Positions 44,566-54,143 are shown, counted from the stretch's first letter. The stretch is DNA of 64,000 nucleotides from Streptococcus mitis B6 (GCF_000027165.1 NC_013853.1:1488001-1552000); one strand, 5' to 3'. Numbers and translations: made by a program. Notes: a model not told the origin generated them from the sequence alone.

Positions 44566-45966
44566 TTAGTCCTCGATTTCAATTGTTTCAATCACAACAT
44601 CTTCAACTGGCTTATCCATAGCTCCTGTCTCAACAGCAGCAATGGCATCCAAGACAGTATAAGAAGCTTCATCAGCTAGCTGACCAAAAACAGTATGTCG
44701 ACGGTCTAGGTGAGGGGTTCCACCTTGGTTGGCATAGATTTCTGCGATCGGTTCTGGCCAACCACCACGAGCAATTTCTTTCTTAGAATAAGGCAAATGT
44801 TGATTTTGCACGATAAAGAACTGGCTACCGTTGGTATTTGGACCAGCATTAGCCATGGAAAGGGCTCCACGGATATTGTAAAGTTCTTCTGAGAATTCAT
44901 CCTCAAATGATTCGCCGTAGATTGACTCGCCACCCATACCAGTTCCAGTTGGGTCTCCACCTTGAATCATAAAATCCTTGATAGTACGGTGGAAAATGAC
45001 ACCATCATAGTAACCATCTTTTGAAAGAGCTACAAAGTTAGCCACTGTTTTAGGAGCATGTTCAGGGAAAAGCTTGATACGCAAGTCTCCGTGATTGGTC
45101 TTAATAGTCGCGATAGGACCTTCTACTGTTTCAATGTCTACTTGTGGGAAATGCAATTCTTTTTCTACCATACCAAATCCTTCTAAGGCATCAAAAATGC
45201 CATCTTCTTCTAATGTTTTTGTAATATAATCTGCTTTCTCTTTGATCTTATCATGAGAAATTCCCATGGCAACGCTGATTCCAGCATAATCAAAGAGTTC
45301 CAAGTCATTCAGGCCATCTCCAAAAACCATGACGTTCTCTGGTTTCAAGCCAAGGTGTTCCACAACCTTTTCCACACCCGTCGCTTTGGAGCCTGAAATC
45401 GGTACAATATCAGACGAATGCTCATGCCAACGAACCATGCGAAGTTTATCAGAGAGACTGTCAGGCAAGTGCAAGTCATCTCCCTTATCTTCAAAAGTCC
45501 ACATTTGATAGATATCTTCTTTTTCATGGAAATCTGGATCTACATCCAAATCGGGATAAATTGGATTAATCGCTTCACTAATCATATCGGTGCGAGTCGA
45601 CAACTTGGCATCATGACTCCCAACCAAACCATACTCAATTCCCTCTTGCTTGGCCCAAGAGATATACTCCTCAACATCTGACTTCTTAATCTGATGTTGA
45701 TAAATAACCTGACCTTTTTTATCTTCAATATAAGCCCCATTCAAAGTTACAAAAAAGTCAGGTTTGAGCTCACGAATCTCCGGAACGACACCAAAAATCC
45801 CTCGTCCAGAAGCAATACCTGTCAAAATTCCTTTCTCACGTAATTGCTTAAAAACAGTTAGGATTGAAGCTGGAATAAAACCTGTCTTTGAATTCCGCAA
45901 TGTATCATCAATGTCAAAAAAGACAATCTTGATTTTCTTTGCCCTGTATCTTAATTTGGCATCCAT
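44566..45966 (-). CDS. HAD-type phosphatase fused to a cyclophilin peptidyl-prolyl isomerase
   Basis: This 466-residue two-domain protein has residues 1-270 as a Cof-type HAD hydrolase (nucleophile motif VFFDIDDTLRN, phosphate motif MVFGDGLNDLELFDYAG). The C-terminal 200 residues are a cyclophilin (KTVANFVALSKDGYYDGVIF, ANAGPNTNGSQFFI). The HAD part may act on sugar phosphates or other metabolites, and the cyclophilin part catalyses prolyl isomerisation. The fusion is a known streptococcal arrangement. No signal peptide is visible, so it is probably cytoplasmic. The cvfD gene follows directly. Confidence 0.92.
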   Translation of the reverse strand: MDAKLRYRAKKIKIVFFDIDDTLRNSKTGFIPASILTVFKQLREKGILTGIASGRGIFGVVPEIRELKPDFFVTLNGAYIEDKKGQVIYQHQIKKSDVEEYISWAKQEGIEYGLVGSHDAKLSTRTDMISEAINPIYPDLDVDPDFHEKEDIYQMWTFEDKGDDLHLPDSLSDKLRMVRWHEHSSDIVPISGSKATGVEKVVEHLGLKPENVMVFGDGLNDLELFDYAGISVAMGISHDKIKEKADYITKTLEEDGIFDALEGFGMVEKELHFPQVDIETVEGPIATIKTNHGDLRIKLFPEHAPKTVANFVALSKDGYYDGVIFHRTIKDFMIQGGDPTGTGMGGESIYGESFEDEFSEELYNIRGALSMANAGPNTNGSQFFIVQNQHLPYSKKEIARGGWPEPIAEIYANQGGTPHLDRRHTVFGQLADEASYTVLDAIAAVETGAMDKPVEDVVIETIEIED

Positions 45967-46143
45967 CTCACTACCTCTTTCAATCTAACTCTTTCCATTA
46001 TACCATAAAGTAGAGAAATCCCCTATTTTCAAAAAGTTTCCAGTTTTATTGTAAGTCCTTGGATGAGAAAAGAAAAAATGTTTATGAAAAATCGATCTAT
46101 CGGAGTCTTAATTCGCTTCCTTATTTCCTAGCTCATGAAAAAG

Positions 46144-46159
46144 AGGTCCGCCCGGACCT
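46144..46159 (-). terminator. Second terminator hairpin downstream of rpsR
   Basis: AGGTCCG-CC-CGGACCT followed by TCTTTTTC on the minus strand, as a backup to the terminator at 46164. Confidence 0.6.
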
Positions 46160-46163
46160 GAAA

Positions 46164-46185
46164 AAAAGACCCGTCAGGGTCTTTT
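46164..46185 (-). terminator. Terminator of the rpsF-ssb-rpsR operon
   Basis: AAAAGACCC-TGAC-GGGTCTTTTTTT begins three bases after the rpsR stop. Confidence 0.85.
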
Positions 46186-46187
46186 CT

Positions 46188-46427
46188 TTAATCTTCGTTT
46201 ACGAAAGGCATCAAAGCCATTACGCGAGCGCGTTTGATAGCTGTTGTTACTTTACGTTGGTTTTTAGCTGAAGTTCCTGTTACACGACGAGGAAGGATTT
46301 TCCCACGTTCTGAAACGAAACGGCTAAGAAGCTCAGTATCTTTGTAATCAACATATTCAATTTTGTTTGCTGCGATGTAATCAACTTTTTTACGGCGTTT
46401 GAATCCGCCACGACGTTGTTGAGCCAT
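46188..46427 (-). CDS. rpsR: 30S ribosomal protein S18
   Basis: This 79-residue small-subunit protein binds 16S rRNA with S6 in the platform. It is recognisable by its basic N-terminus ([18 protein letters not shown]) and the signature [20 protein letters not shown]. It is the last gene of the rpsF-ssb-rpsR operon, 31 bases downstream of ssb. Confidence 0.97.
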   Translation of the reverse strand: MAQQRRGGFKRRKKVDYIAANKIEYVDYKDTELLSRFVSERGKILPRRVTGTSAKNQRKVTTAIKRARVMALMPFVNED

Positions 46428-46458
46428 GTTTTTTCTCCTTTATAATTTTAGTTGTCCA

Positions 46459-46929
46459 TTAGAATGGTAAATCATCATCTGAAATATCCAATGGATTTGT
46501 TGCTCCAAATGGATTTTCATCACGTGAAAAGTCTGGTACTGAATTTGTAGGCGCTGAATAGTTTGCAGTTGGTGCAGAGTAAGCTCCACCTGTATGACCC
46601 TCACGCACACTACGGCTTTCCAACATTTGGAAATTCTCAGCCACGACCTCTGTCACGTAGACACGTTGTCCTTGCTGGTTATCGTAACTACGAGTCTGGA
46701 TACGACCTGTCACCCCGATAAGTGAGCCTTTTTTAGCCCAATTAGCTAGGTTTTCAGCCTGTTGGCGCCACATAACGACATTGATAAAATCAGCCTCACG
46801 TTCGCCATTTTGACTCTTAAATGTACGGTTTACTGCAAGAGTAAAAGTCGCAACTGCTACATTTGATGGGGTATAACGCAACTCAGCATCACGTGTCATA
46901 CGCCCTACAAGTACAACATTGTTAATCAT
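46459..46929 (-). CDS. ssb: Single-stranded DNA-binding protein SsbA
   Basis: This 156-residue housekeeping SSB has an OB-fold domain ([20 protein letters not shown]), a disordered Gly/Ser/Pro linker and the conserved acidic tip DISDDDLPF, which recruits partner proteins. It lies between the two ribosomal protein genes, the standard Firmicutes arrangement, so it is the replication-linked SsbA rather than the competence-induced SsbB. SD quality is good before the ATG. Confidence 0.96.
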   Translation of the reverse strand: MINNVVLVGRMTRDAELRYTPSNVAVATFTLAVNRTFKSQNGEREADFINVVMWRQQAENLANWAKKGSLIGVTGRIQTRSYDNQQGQRVYVTEVVAENFQMLESRSVREGHTGGAYSAPTANYSAPTNSVPDFSRDENPFGATNPLDISDDDLPF

Positions 46930-46940
46930 AGTTTACCTTC

Positions 46941-47231
46941 TTACGCGTCAATTTTGACGATCATGTGACGAAGAATGTCAGCGTTGATTTTTGAAAGACG
47001 GTCAAACTCTTTAAGAGCTACGTCGTCGTTTGCTTCAACGTTAACGATGTGGTAAAGTCCTTCACGGAAATCTTTGATTTCGTATGCAAGACGACGTTTT
47101 TCCCAAGATTTTGATTCAACAACAGTTGCACCGTTGTCAGTCAAAATAGAGTCAAAACGTGCTACCAAAGCGTTTTTAGCTTCTTCTTCAATGTTTGGAC
47201 GAATGATATAAAGAATTTCGTATTTAGCCAT
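46941..47231 (-). CDS. rpsF: 30S ribosomal protein S6
   Basis: This 96-residue protein, partner of S18 in the 30S platform, begins [19 protein letters not shown] and includes the signature [17 protein letters not shown]. The SD AAGGAGG lies about 10 bases upstream. It is the first gene of the operon. The upstream leader can form alternative hairpins, which suggests autoregulation. Confidence 0.97.
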   Translation of the reverse strand: MAKYEILYIIRPNIEEEAKNALVARFDSILTDNGATVVESKSWEKRRLAYEIKDFREGLYHIVNVEANDDVALKEFDRLSKINADILRHMIVKIDA

Positions 47232-47240
47232 TGATATGTT

Positions 47241-47297
47241 CCTCCTTTTGGTCTAATGACCCCAAGACTTTGCAAGGGGTAAGTGAGGTTCGCTCAC
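47241..47297 (-). promoter_or_regulatory. Structured rpsF leader (candidate S6:S18 autoregulatory element)
   Basis: The minus-strand leader has GTGAG-CGAAC-CTCAC, then ACCCC...GGGGT (47259-47280). An overlapping GGTC-ATTA-GACC (47250-47261) can pair instead and lies next to the SD. S6:S18 leaders are known in this operon, but I cannot confirm the conserved motif here by eye. Confidence 0.45.
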
Positions 47298-47305
47298 AAT
47301 AAACT

Positions 47306-47334
47306 ATTATACTAGAAAAAATTTTTTTACGCAA
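47306..47334 (-). promoter_or_regulatory. Promoter of the rpsF operon
   Basis: TTGCGT (47329-47334) and TATAAT (47306-47311) are 17 bases apart on the minus strand. The left end of the IS lies 28 bases upstream. Confidence 0.75.
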
Positions 47335-47361
47335 GTAAAAACACCTAAATAAAAAAAGAAC

Positions 47362-48902
47362 GTAACTTCTCAAAGTAACTTCCATCTCTCTCCCAAAACT
47401 GGAAGTTAGTCTCAGACGATGAATTATGCTAGAATTAAGTCTGAGACTTTTCGTGAGGAGGCACCTCATGACGAAAAAACAAAAACATCTCACTCTAGAA
47501 GACCGTATTGACATCCAAACTGGAATCAGCCAACAGGAGACTTTCCGTTCCATCGCTGAGAAGATGGGGAAAGACCCGTCAACGATTTCAAAGGAAATCA
47601 AGCGCAATCGCATCATGCATCCAACATCCGTCAAATCTGATTGCACGGATTGCCCTCTTCTCAAAAAAGCTCCTTATGTCTGTAACAACTGTCCAAAAAA
47701 GAGGACGGATTGTGGGTTTAACCGCTATCTTTACTACGCGAAAAAGGCACAGGAGCAGTACGAGACTATGTTGAGGGAATCCAGACAGGGAATTCCCCTA
47801 AACAAGGAAAGTTTTTATCAGATGGACAAGGTCTTAACCCAAGGCATCCAGAAGAAACAAAGCATCTACCATATCATTCAGACACATAACCTACCTGTGT
47901 CGAAAGCTACGGTGTATCGGCATGCCAAGCTGGGCTATCTGACAGCCAAGCCCATTGATTTCCCTCGGATGGTCACGTTCAAGGAACGCAGAAAATCCAG
48001 AAAAGTAGCTATTCCTAAAGAGCTGAAAATTGGGCGGACCTATCAAGATTTCCAAGAGTTACGAGAAACAGATGATTTCTTCAAATGGTTGGAAATGGAC
48101 ACGGTCATCGGCAGACCTGGTGGAAAGCTACTGCTCACCTTCAACGTTTCCTTCTGCAACTTCCTCTTCGCCCTGCTTTTGAACAACAAGACCGCTCTGG
48201 AGGTCGCCACTAAATTCGCAGCTTTGAAAGAAAGAGTCATGGACGGAGGGTGTGCGTTCCATCAGCTGTTCCCTGTCATTCTCACAGACAACGGATCTGA
48301 GTTCGCCTATGTGGAGGAGCTTGAGCGAGACATTGATGGGAAGTCTCACCTCTACTTCTGCGACCCTAGCCGTCCTGACCAGAAGGGGCGGATTGAGAAG
48401 AACCATACGGTTTTGCGAGCCATTCTTCCCAAGGGCACTTCCTTTGACCAGCTGACTCAGAAAGACGTCAATCTAGTCATTTCCCATGTCAATTCCTTGA
48501 AACGAGAAGAGTTTCAAGGAAAATCTGCTTACGACATCTTCACCTTCACCTTTGGCGAGGACATCGCTGCTCTTCTGGGTTGCCAATTTGTCAAACCAGA
48601 AGACACACACCTATCACCTGATTTATTGAAATAAAGGGAATTTTCCCCTCTAACTACACATCTTATCACCATCGAAAAGTCTCACACTAAACGCTAGCAA
48701 CTGGAATTTACTCTAAGACGACTCTGTTTTAGGGCTATTTGTCGTGCACTTTTTTCTGAGTCTTTTCGCTTTTGAACCCTTATATATCAAGAAAAAGAAA
48801 ACCAGTGGAAGTTAGTCTAAGACGGATTTCCACTGATTTCACGCGTTTTTCTCATACTAAAAGCTAGGTTGTGGGAAACTGGAAGTTAGTTTTAGAAGTT
48901 AC
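47362..48902 (+). mobile_element. IS30-family insertion sequence (1.54 kb)
   Basis: It is bounded by imperfect inverted repeats: GTAACTTCTCAAAGTAACTT at the left and, reverse-complemented, GTAACTTCTAAAACTAACTT at the right. It carries one intact transposase gene. About 185 bases inside the right boundary is a degenerate second copy of the end sequence (48690-48718), so the element may be composite at that side. It separates asnS from the rpsF operon. Confidence 0.85.
47468..48634 (+). CDS. IS30-family transposase
   Basis: This 388-residue DDE transposase has an N-terminal helix-turn-helix (FRSIAEKMGKDPSTISKEIK), a Cys-rich segment (CTDCPLLKKAPYVCNNCPKK) and the catalytic triad: Asp in EMDTVIG, Asp in LTDNGSEF and Glu in RIEKNH. 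The ATG at 47468 has SD GGAGG six bases before it. The longer frame from 47426 begins inside the terminal repeat and is unlikely. The gene appears complete, so the IS is potentially active. It is closest to the IS1239-like group, from memory only. Confidence 0.92.
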   Translation: MTKKQKHLTLEDRIDIQTGISQQETFRSIAEKMGKDPSTISKEIKRNRIMHPTSVKSDCTDCPLLKKAPYVCNNCPKKRTDCGFNRYLYYAKKAQEQYETMLRESRQGIPLNKESFYQMDKVLTQGIQKKQSIYHIIQTHNLPVSKATVYRHAKLGYLTAKPIDFPRMVTFKERRKSRKVAIPKELKIGRTYQDFQELRETDDFFKWLEMDTVIGRPGGKLLLTFNVSFCNFLFALLLNNKTALEVATKFAALKERVMDGGCAFHQLFPVILTDNGSEFAYVEELERDIDGKSHLYFCDPSRPDQKGRIEKNHTVLRAILPKGTSFDQLTQKDVNLVISHVNSLKREEFQGKSAYDIFTFTFGEDIAALLGCQFVKPEDTHLSPDLLK

Positions 48903-48990
48903 CAATAAAAAAAGAACCTATTCAAAATATGAGGATTTTTTAATATATATATATATTAATCTGCATTTCAGGTGATTCATCCTAAAAAAT

Positions 48991-49011
48991 AAAAGGTCAA
49001 TTTGACCTTTT
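48991..49011 (-). terminator. Terminator of asnS
   Basis: AAAGGTCA-AAT-TGACCTTTT is read on the minus strand, 17 bases after the asnS stop. Confidence 0.8.
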
Positions 49012-49027
49012 ACTTTCATCTCATGAT

Positions 49028-50371
49028 TTACGGTTTAATACGGTGCAACATACGTGGGAATGGAATAGCTTCACGGATGTGTTTTGTTCCTGCTGCAAAG
49101 GTTACCATACGTTCGATACCGATACCAAATCCACCGTGTGGTACAGTACCGTATTTACGAAGGTCAAGGTAAAATTCATACTCTGTACGATCCATGCCAA
49201 GTTCATCCATTTTTGCGACAAGGGCATCATAGTCTTCCTCACGCATAGAACCACCGATGATTTCTCCGTAACCTTCTGGAGCAAGTAAGTCTGCACAAAG
49301 CACGCGCTCTGGATTTCCAGGAACTGGTTTCATGTAGAAAGCCTTGATGGCTGCTGGATAGTTCATGACAAATGTTGGCACACCAAAGTGGTTTGAAATC
49401 CAAGTTTCGTGTGGTGAACCAAAGTCATCTCCATGCTCAAGATGCTCATAGTCAGCATCTTCATCATTTTCATGTTCTTGCAAGAGGTCAATGGCTTGAT
49501 CATATGTGATGCGTTTGAATGGCTCTGCAATGTAGCGTTTCAAGAGTTCTGTATCACGTTCCAAGGTTTCCAAGGCTTGAGGCGCGCGGTCAAGAACACC
49601 TTGTAGAAGAGCTTTCACATAAGCTTCTTGCAAGTCAAGTGACTCATCATGTGTCAAGTAGGAGTACTCTGCGTCCATCATCCAGAACTCAGTCAAGTGA
49701 CGGCGCGTTTTTGATTTTTCAGCACGGAATACGGGACCAAAGTCAAAGACACGACCAAGAGCCATAGCGCCTGCTTCTAGATAAAGCTGACCTGATTGGC
49801 TCAAGTAGGCTGGCGTTCCGAAATAGTCCGTTTCAAATAGTTCAGTTGAGTCTTCAGCTGCATTTCCTGAAAGAATTGGGCTGTCAAACTTCATGAAACC
49901 GTTCTTGTCGAAGAACTCATAAGTCGCATAGATAATCGCGTTACGGATTTGCATCACCGCTACTTGCTTACGAGAGCGGAGCCACAAGTGACGGTTGTCC
50001 ATCAAGAAGTCTGTTCCATGTTCTTTTGGTGTAATTGGGTAGTCTTGAGATTCACCAATCACTTCGATGTCTGTGATATCAAGCTCATAACCAAACTTAG
50101 AACGTTCGTCTTCTTTGACAATCCCTGTCACATAAACAGAAGTTTCTTGGCTCAAGCGTTTGATGACATCAAACTTCTCAAGTCCCACTTCTTCACCAAA
50201 TTTTTCTACAAAGTTTGGTTTAAAGGCCACACCTTGGAAGAAGGCTGTTCCATCACGCAATTGCAAGAAGGCAATTTTCCCTTTTCCTGATTTGTTGGCA
50301 ACCCAAGCGCCAATCGTCACTTCCTGACCAACATAGTCTTTTACATCAATAATCGTTACACGTTTTGTCAT
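49028..50371 (-). CDS. asnS: Asparaginyl-tRNA synthetase
   Basis: This 447-residue class IIb synthetase charges tRNA-Asn with asparagine. It has an N-terminal OB-fold anticodon-binding domain ([20 protein letters not shown]) and the class II catalytic core: motif 2 in [20 protein letters not shown] and motif 3 in [12 protein letters not shown]. The length is typical. It lies downstream of the aspartate aminotransferase and VOC genes and probably shares their transcript. The IS separates it from rpsF. Confidence 0.97.
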   Translation of the reverse strand: MTKRVTIIDVKDYVGQEVTIGAWVANKSGKGKIAFLQLRDGTAFFQGVAFKPNFVEKFGEEVGLEKFDVIKRLSQETSVYVTGIVKEDERSKFGYELDITDIEVIGESQDYPITPKEHGTDFLMDNRHLWLRSRKQVAVMQIRNAIIYATYEFFDKNGFMKFDSPILSGNAAEDSTELFETDYFGTPAYLSQSGQLYLEAGAMALGRVFDFGPVFRAEKSKTRRHLTEFWMMDAEYSYLTHDESLDLQEAYVKALLQGVLDRAPQALETLERDTELLKRYIAEPFKRITYDQAIDLLQEHENDEDADYEHLEHGDDFGSPHETWISNHFGVPTFVMNYPAAIKAFYMKPVPGNPERVLCADLLAPEGYGEIIGGSMREEDYDALVAKMDELGMDRTEYEFYLDLRKYGTVPHGGFGIGIERMVTFAAGTKHIREAIPFPRMLHRIKP

Positions 50372-50389
50372 TATTTTTCCTTTTCTTTT

Positions 50390-50755
50390 TTATTCTTTAT
50401 GGCAAACCACCTCTATATTGTTCCCATCTGGGTCAATCATAAAAGCAGCGTAGTAAATCGAATGCTCACTGCGATAATCAGGAGCTCCATTGTCTCTCCC
50501 ACCTGCCTCCAAACCAGCCTCATAACAAGCCTGAACTTCTTCCTTATTTTCTGCTAAAAAAGCAAAGTGAATAGGATCTTGTGTCCCCTGAACCAGCCAA
50601 AAATCACCACCAGGATGGGGGCTGTTCGGGGCAAGAAAACTGATTAGAGAAGTAGTTTTAAAAGCCAATTTATAGCCCAAAGGAGCGAGAAAACTCCTAT
50701 AAAATCCTTCTGAAATTTGTAAATCCTTTACCTTAATTTCAAAATGATCAATCAT
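50390..50755 (-). CDS. VOC-family (glyoxalase/bleomycin-resistance-like) protein
   Basis: This 121-residue single-domain vicinal-oxygen-chelate protein starts MIDHFEIKVKDLQISEGFYR and ends with DPDGNNIEVVCH. Candidate metal ligands are His4 and the C-terminal Glu. Its substrate is unknown. The frame is open to 50761, but the ATG at 50755 has GGGGAG three bases before it. It overlaps the aminotransferase stop by eight bases. Confidence 0.85.
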   Translation of the reverse strand: MIDHFEIKVKDLQISEGFYRSFLAPLGYKLAFKTTSLISFLAPNSPHPGGDFWLVQGTQDPIHFAFLAENKEEVQACYEAGLEAGGRDNGAPDYRSEHSIYYAAFMIDPDGNNIEVVCHKE

Positions 50756-51935
50756 TCTCACTCCCCATAAATGTTTTCAAGCGGTTAACTGCTTCTTTAA
50801 GCGTGTCTAGGTCTGTCGCATAGCTGAGGCGCACATTTTCTGGCGCTCCAAAGCCTGCTCCTGTGACCAAGGCTACTTCAGCTTCTTCTAAGATAGCAGT
50901 TGTAAAGTCTGTCACATCCGTGTAGCCTTTCATCTCCATGGCCTTTTTGACATTCGGAAAGAGGTAGAAGGCTCCTTGCGGTTTGACCACTTCAAATCCT
51001 GGCACCTCTGCAAGAAGGGGATAGATGGTATTAAGACGTTCCTCAAAAGCCTTACGCATGCTTTCTACCGTATCTTGCTCGCCTGATAGAGCCTCAACTG
51101 CTGCATACTGGGCTACTGCTGACGGGTTCGAAGTTGTTTGACCTGCAATCTTGGACATAGCAGCAATAATGTCTGCTTCTCCGACGGCATAGCCAATCCT
51201 CCAACCAGTCATAGCATAGGTTTTAGACACACCATTGATGACCACCGTTTGCTTGCGAATCGCTTCAGATAAGCTAGAAATGGGTGTGAATTCATGACCA
51301 TTATAGACCAAGCGCCCATAGATATCGTCTGCTAGGATAAGAATGTCCTTTTCTACAGCCCAGTTTCCGATTGCCAAGAGTTCCTCACGAGTGTAAATCA
51401 TACCTGTCGGATTAGATGGTGAATTCAGAACCAAAACCTTGGTCTTGTCTGTGCGAGCTGCTTCCAACTGCTCTACGGTCACCTTAAAGTGATTGTCCTC
51501 TTTAGCAGGAACAAAGACTGGCACACCCTCTGCCATCTTGACCTGATCTCCATAGCTGACCCAGTAAGGGGTTGGGATGATCACTTCATCACCTGGATTG
51601 ACCACAGCCATAAAGAAGGTATAGAGAGAATATTTGGCTCCCGCAGCGACTGTCACTTGATTTGGCGCTACAGAATAGCCATAAAAGCGTTCAAAGTAGG
51701 TATTGACCGCTGCCTTGAGTTCTGGCAGGCCTGAGGTTACTGTATAAAAAGAAGCACGCCCATCTTGAATCGATGCAATGGCGGCATCTTGGATATTTTT
51801 TGGAGTAGTGAAATCTGGCTCACCTAAGGTTAGAGACAGGATATCTCTGCCCTCAGCCTTCAGTGCTTTGGCACGGGCTCCAGCAGCCAAGGTCACACTT
51901 TCTTCCATTTCTAAAACACGGTTGGATAGTTTCAT
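50748..51935 (-). CDS. aspC: Class I pyridoxal-phosphate aminotransferase (aspartate aminotransferase-like)
   Basis: This 395-residue aminotransferase of subgroup I-gamma has the PLP lysine in INGVSKTYAMTGWRIGY, with NSPSNPTGMIYTREEL and LTLGEPDFTTPKNIQDAA as further signatures. It probably interconverts aspartate and oxaloacetate, feeding asparagine supply for the downstream asnS. Substrate preference is an inference from annotation of close homologues. It overlaps the upstream TseB-like gene by four bases. Confidence 0.9.
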   Translation of the reverse strand: MKLSNRVLEMEESVTLAAGARAKALKAEGRDILSLTLGEPDFTTPKNIQDAAIASIQDGRASFYTVTSGLPELKAAVNTYFERFYGYSVAPNQVTVAAGAKYSLYTFFMAVVNPGDEVIIPTPYWVSYGDQVKMAEGVPVFVPAKEDNHFKVTVEQLEAARTDKTKVLVLNSPSNPTGMIYTREELLAIGNWAVEKDILILADDIYGRLVYNGHEFTPISSLSEAIRKQTVVINGVSKTYAMTGWRIGYAVGEADIIAAMSKIAGQTTSNPSAVAQYAAVEALSGEQDTVESMRKAFEERLNTIYPLLAEVPGFEVVKPQGAFYLFPNVKKAMEMKGYTDVTDFTTAILEEAEVALVTGAGFGAPENVRLSYATDLDTLKEAVNRLKTFMGSEND

Positions 51936-52420
51936 AGGCCCTCCTTATCGACCAATGCTCCTGTTTCAAAATCTACTAGATAAAAGTCAGAGCCTGACTT
52001 GACTTCCCAGATTGGCTTGTCTTGATAACGGCCAAAGGTAATCTTGTCAATCTCGCCAGCTCCTTTTTCCTTAGAAACCGCTTCTGCTTTTTCTTGTGAA
52101 ACACCCTGATTTAGCTGATAAACGTAAATCTTATGGTCATCTTTTCCAATCAGGACAGCAAGCGCTTCTTGCTGTTTATTATGACCAAGAACACTGTAGT
52201 AAGATTCCAAGCCATTGTATAAGTCAACCTGATCAGCCTGCTCTAATCCTGCATACTGCTGAGCTAATTTTTCTCCTTCACTTTTAGCTGTTTGATAGGG
52301 TTTCATGCCAAGAGAAACCAGATACAGAAAGGAAGCACTGATAACCACAAACAAAATCGTCATCCCTAGACCATACTGCCACAGTAGATTATTTTTTGCT
52401 TTTTTTTGTCTTTTTTTCAC
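51932..52420 (-). CDS. TseB-like cell-wall elongation regulator (DUF5590/YpmB family)
   Basis: This 162-residue protein has one N-terminal membrane helix (LGMTILFVVISASFLYLVSL) and an extracellular part with a DUF5590 region and PepSY-like DKITFGRYQDKPIWEVKSGS. The B. subtilis relative TseB modulates PBP2A in cell elongation. The gene order TseB-aspC-asnS is conserved in Firmicutes. Function here is inferred from the family. It is first in its operon. Confidence 0.82.
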   Translation of the reverse strand: MKKRQKKAKNNLLWQYGLGMTILFVVISASFLYLVSLGMKPYQTAKSEGEKLAQQYAGLEQADQVDLYNGLESYYSVLGHNKQQEALAVLIGKDDHKIYVYQLNQGVSQEKAEAVSKEKGAGEIDKITFGRYQDKPIWEVKSGSDFYLVDFETGALVDKEGL

Positions 52421-52562
52421 TCGTCTATTTTACCATCTATTGGGCTTTATTACAAGTGAATATAGGAACAATCACATTTTATTTCTTCCTTCAAAGCAAA
52501 CCGATTTTTCTTGTTTAAAACGGAGCAAGAAAAGTAAAGACAGCTCCAAAATCAACCTATTA

Positions 52563-52590
52563 AAAAACCTGAGCTTGGAACTCAAGTTTT
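52563..52590 (-). terminator. Terminator of the MFS transporter gene
   Basis: AACTTGAG-TTCCAAG-CTCAGGTT followed by TTTT is read on the minus strand, 16 bases after the gene. Confidence 0.75.
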
Positions 52591-52606
52591 CAAAAATTCT
52601 TTTAAT

Positions 52607-53803
52607 CTATGGAATCATTTTATCATCCATTCTTTTAGCCATTTTTCCTAAAAAGATAGGCAGTAGAAGGCTAATCATGACTAAAAAGAAGCCTAGATAA
52701 AGAAATGCTACTACAAAGCCTAAATTGTCAATCAACCAGCCTGTCAGTGGGAAGAAGACAATCATACTGAGGCTAAACATCATAGAATAGACACTCAGCA
52801 TGGTTGCCCTTACTTCACTTGGAAGGCGCCCTTGCAAATCATTGTCAAAAATCGGCTGAAAAAGAGCATGCAGAGCATTACTAATCAAATAAATCAGAAT
52901 ATAGATTAGAGGTGTTCCAAAGTAGGACAGCATATAGGTGACTCCAGTCAGCAGGACGAGGATAGGGAAAAGCCTCAAGGCAGCATAGTTCTTTCCAATC
53001 TTACTCGCTAGATAAACTGCGACGATATTTAAGAGACTACCAAGTAGCATAACTGCTGAAATTTGCCAACCACTTAAATCTGGTAACTGATTTTGATAGT
53101 AAAAATAAAACATGCACATGAGTACTCCGACAATCTGAGACAAAATCATCCAGTTGAAGAGCATGGGATTTCTCTTCAACTCATCCTTAACAGTCCACAT
53201 AATCTGTTTCATGGTCACACTATCAGCTTTTTCTACCTTGACACTGGGTTCTTTCAGCATCCAAATCAGGAAAAGAACTATGATAGAAGTCGCAATCATG
53301 ATATAGTAGGTCAGGTGCAATTGACCATGAACGAAAAATCCTGCCAAAACTGTCCCCAAAGACTGGGTTCCTTCTGACACTCCTGATAGGAAGCTTGAAA
53401 TGGATAGATAACGCTCCTTTAGTCCAGCCTCTACAGCTGAGTCATAGACCATTGCTGCGCTTGTTCCTGAATCAAAATTATAAGACAAGGCACTTACCGC
53501 CATAGCTAGTGCATAAATCCAAAAATTTCCCTGCCCAGCCAACATGAGAATAGAAGACACAATTCCTGCTATCCGACTTAAATAAAGATTGGTCTTATAG
53601 GAATAGCGATCAGCTAACATACCAGATGGAATTTCACAGAGAAGGCTGGTCGTATGAAAAATACTCTCCAGAAGTCCAATCTGCCAAAGAGACATTCCGT
53701 TTTGACTGAGAAAGAGAATCCAAAAACTGGTAATCCCTAAAAATGCAAAAAACTCAACTCCGGCCATCAGGCCAATATTTTTCCGATAATTTCTTATTAA
53801 CAT
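52607..53803 (-). CDS. Major facilitator superfamily transporter
   Basis: This 398-residue 12-segment protein of the MFS has the loop 2-3 motif CEIPSGMLADRYSYKTNLYL. Its substrate is unknown; it could be a drug or metabolite exporter. The frame is open to 53848, but the ATG at 53803 has SD AAAGGAG five to six bases before it. The 390-base gap upstream (53804-54194) contains the divergent reductase promoter and a degenerate BOX-like stretch near 54023, but no other gene that I can support. Confidence 0.85.
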   Translation of the reverse strand: MLIRNYRKNIGLMAGVEFFAFLGITSFWILFLSQNGMSLWQIGLLESIFHTTSLLCEIPSGMLADRYSYKTNLYLSRIAGIVSSILMLAGQGNFWIYALAMAVSALSYNFDSGTSAAMVYDSAVEAGLKERYLSISSFLSGVSEGTQSLGTVLAGFFVHGQLHLTYYIMIATSIIVLFLIWMLKEPSVKVEKADSVTMKQIMWTVKDELKRNPMLFNWMILSQIVGVLMCMFYFYYQNQLPDLSGWQISAVMLLGSLLNIVAVYLASKIGKNYAALRLFPILVLLTGVTYMLSYFGTPLIYILIYLISNALHALFQPIFDNDLQGRLPSEVRATMLSVYSMMFSLSMIVFFPLTGWLIDNLGFVVAFLYLGFFLVMISLLLPIFLGKMAKRMDDKMIP

Positions 53804-54114
53804 CTTTTCTCCTTTAACAAGTGTATTATTATTTCTTTTGTCCGTCACTTGTTAATCTGTGCCTTACATGATCTCCACTCCTTTTAGAAGCATTCTTCAA
53901 TGCCATTATTTTCGTTTAATTGTTTATGAAATGATACCGAAAAAAATAGCCGTTCCACGGTTTCTATTGCGAGTTTTCTTGTTTATTTTAGCACTTATGT
54001 CATCATATTACAAGAGAATATAGGAATACCCTTCAAAAATCAAATGCATTTCAGTCACAAATGACTAGAGTTTCAGCAATTTTATAATTTTCAAATAAAC
54101 TCTGAGCAAATTTC

Positions 54115-54143
54115 TTGCAAGTCCTTTTGTTTTGTTGTAATAT
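54115..54143 (+). promoter_or_regulatory. Promoter of the FMN reductase gene
   Basis: TTGCAA (54115-54120) and TAATAT (54138-54143) are 17 bases apart, about 50 bases before the ATG. Confidence 0.6.

Noticed and set aside
48938-48960. TATATATATATATA microsatellite-like run near the IS.
   Set aside because: It is a short AT run in an intergenic terminator region with no evidence of function or of phase variation.
54020-54050. Sequence ATACCCTTCAAAAATCAAAT resembling the start of boxA.
   Set aside because: It breaks down after 20 bases and has no boxC partner. At most it is a decayed fragment, too weak to annotate as a BOX.
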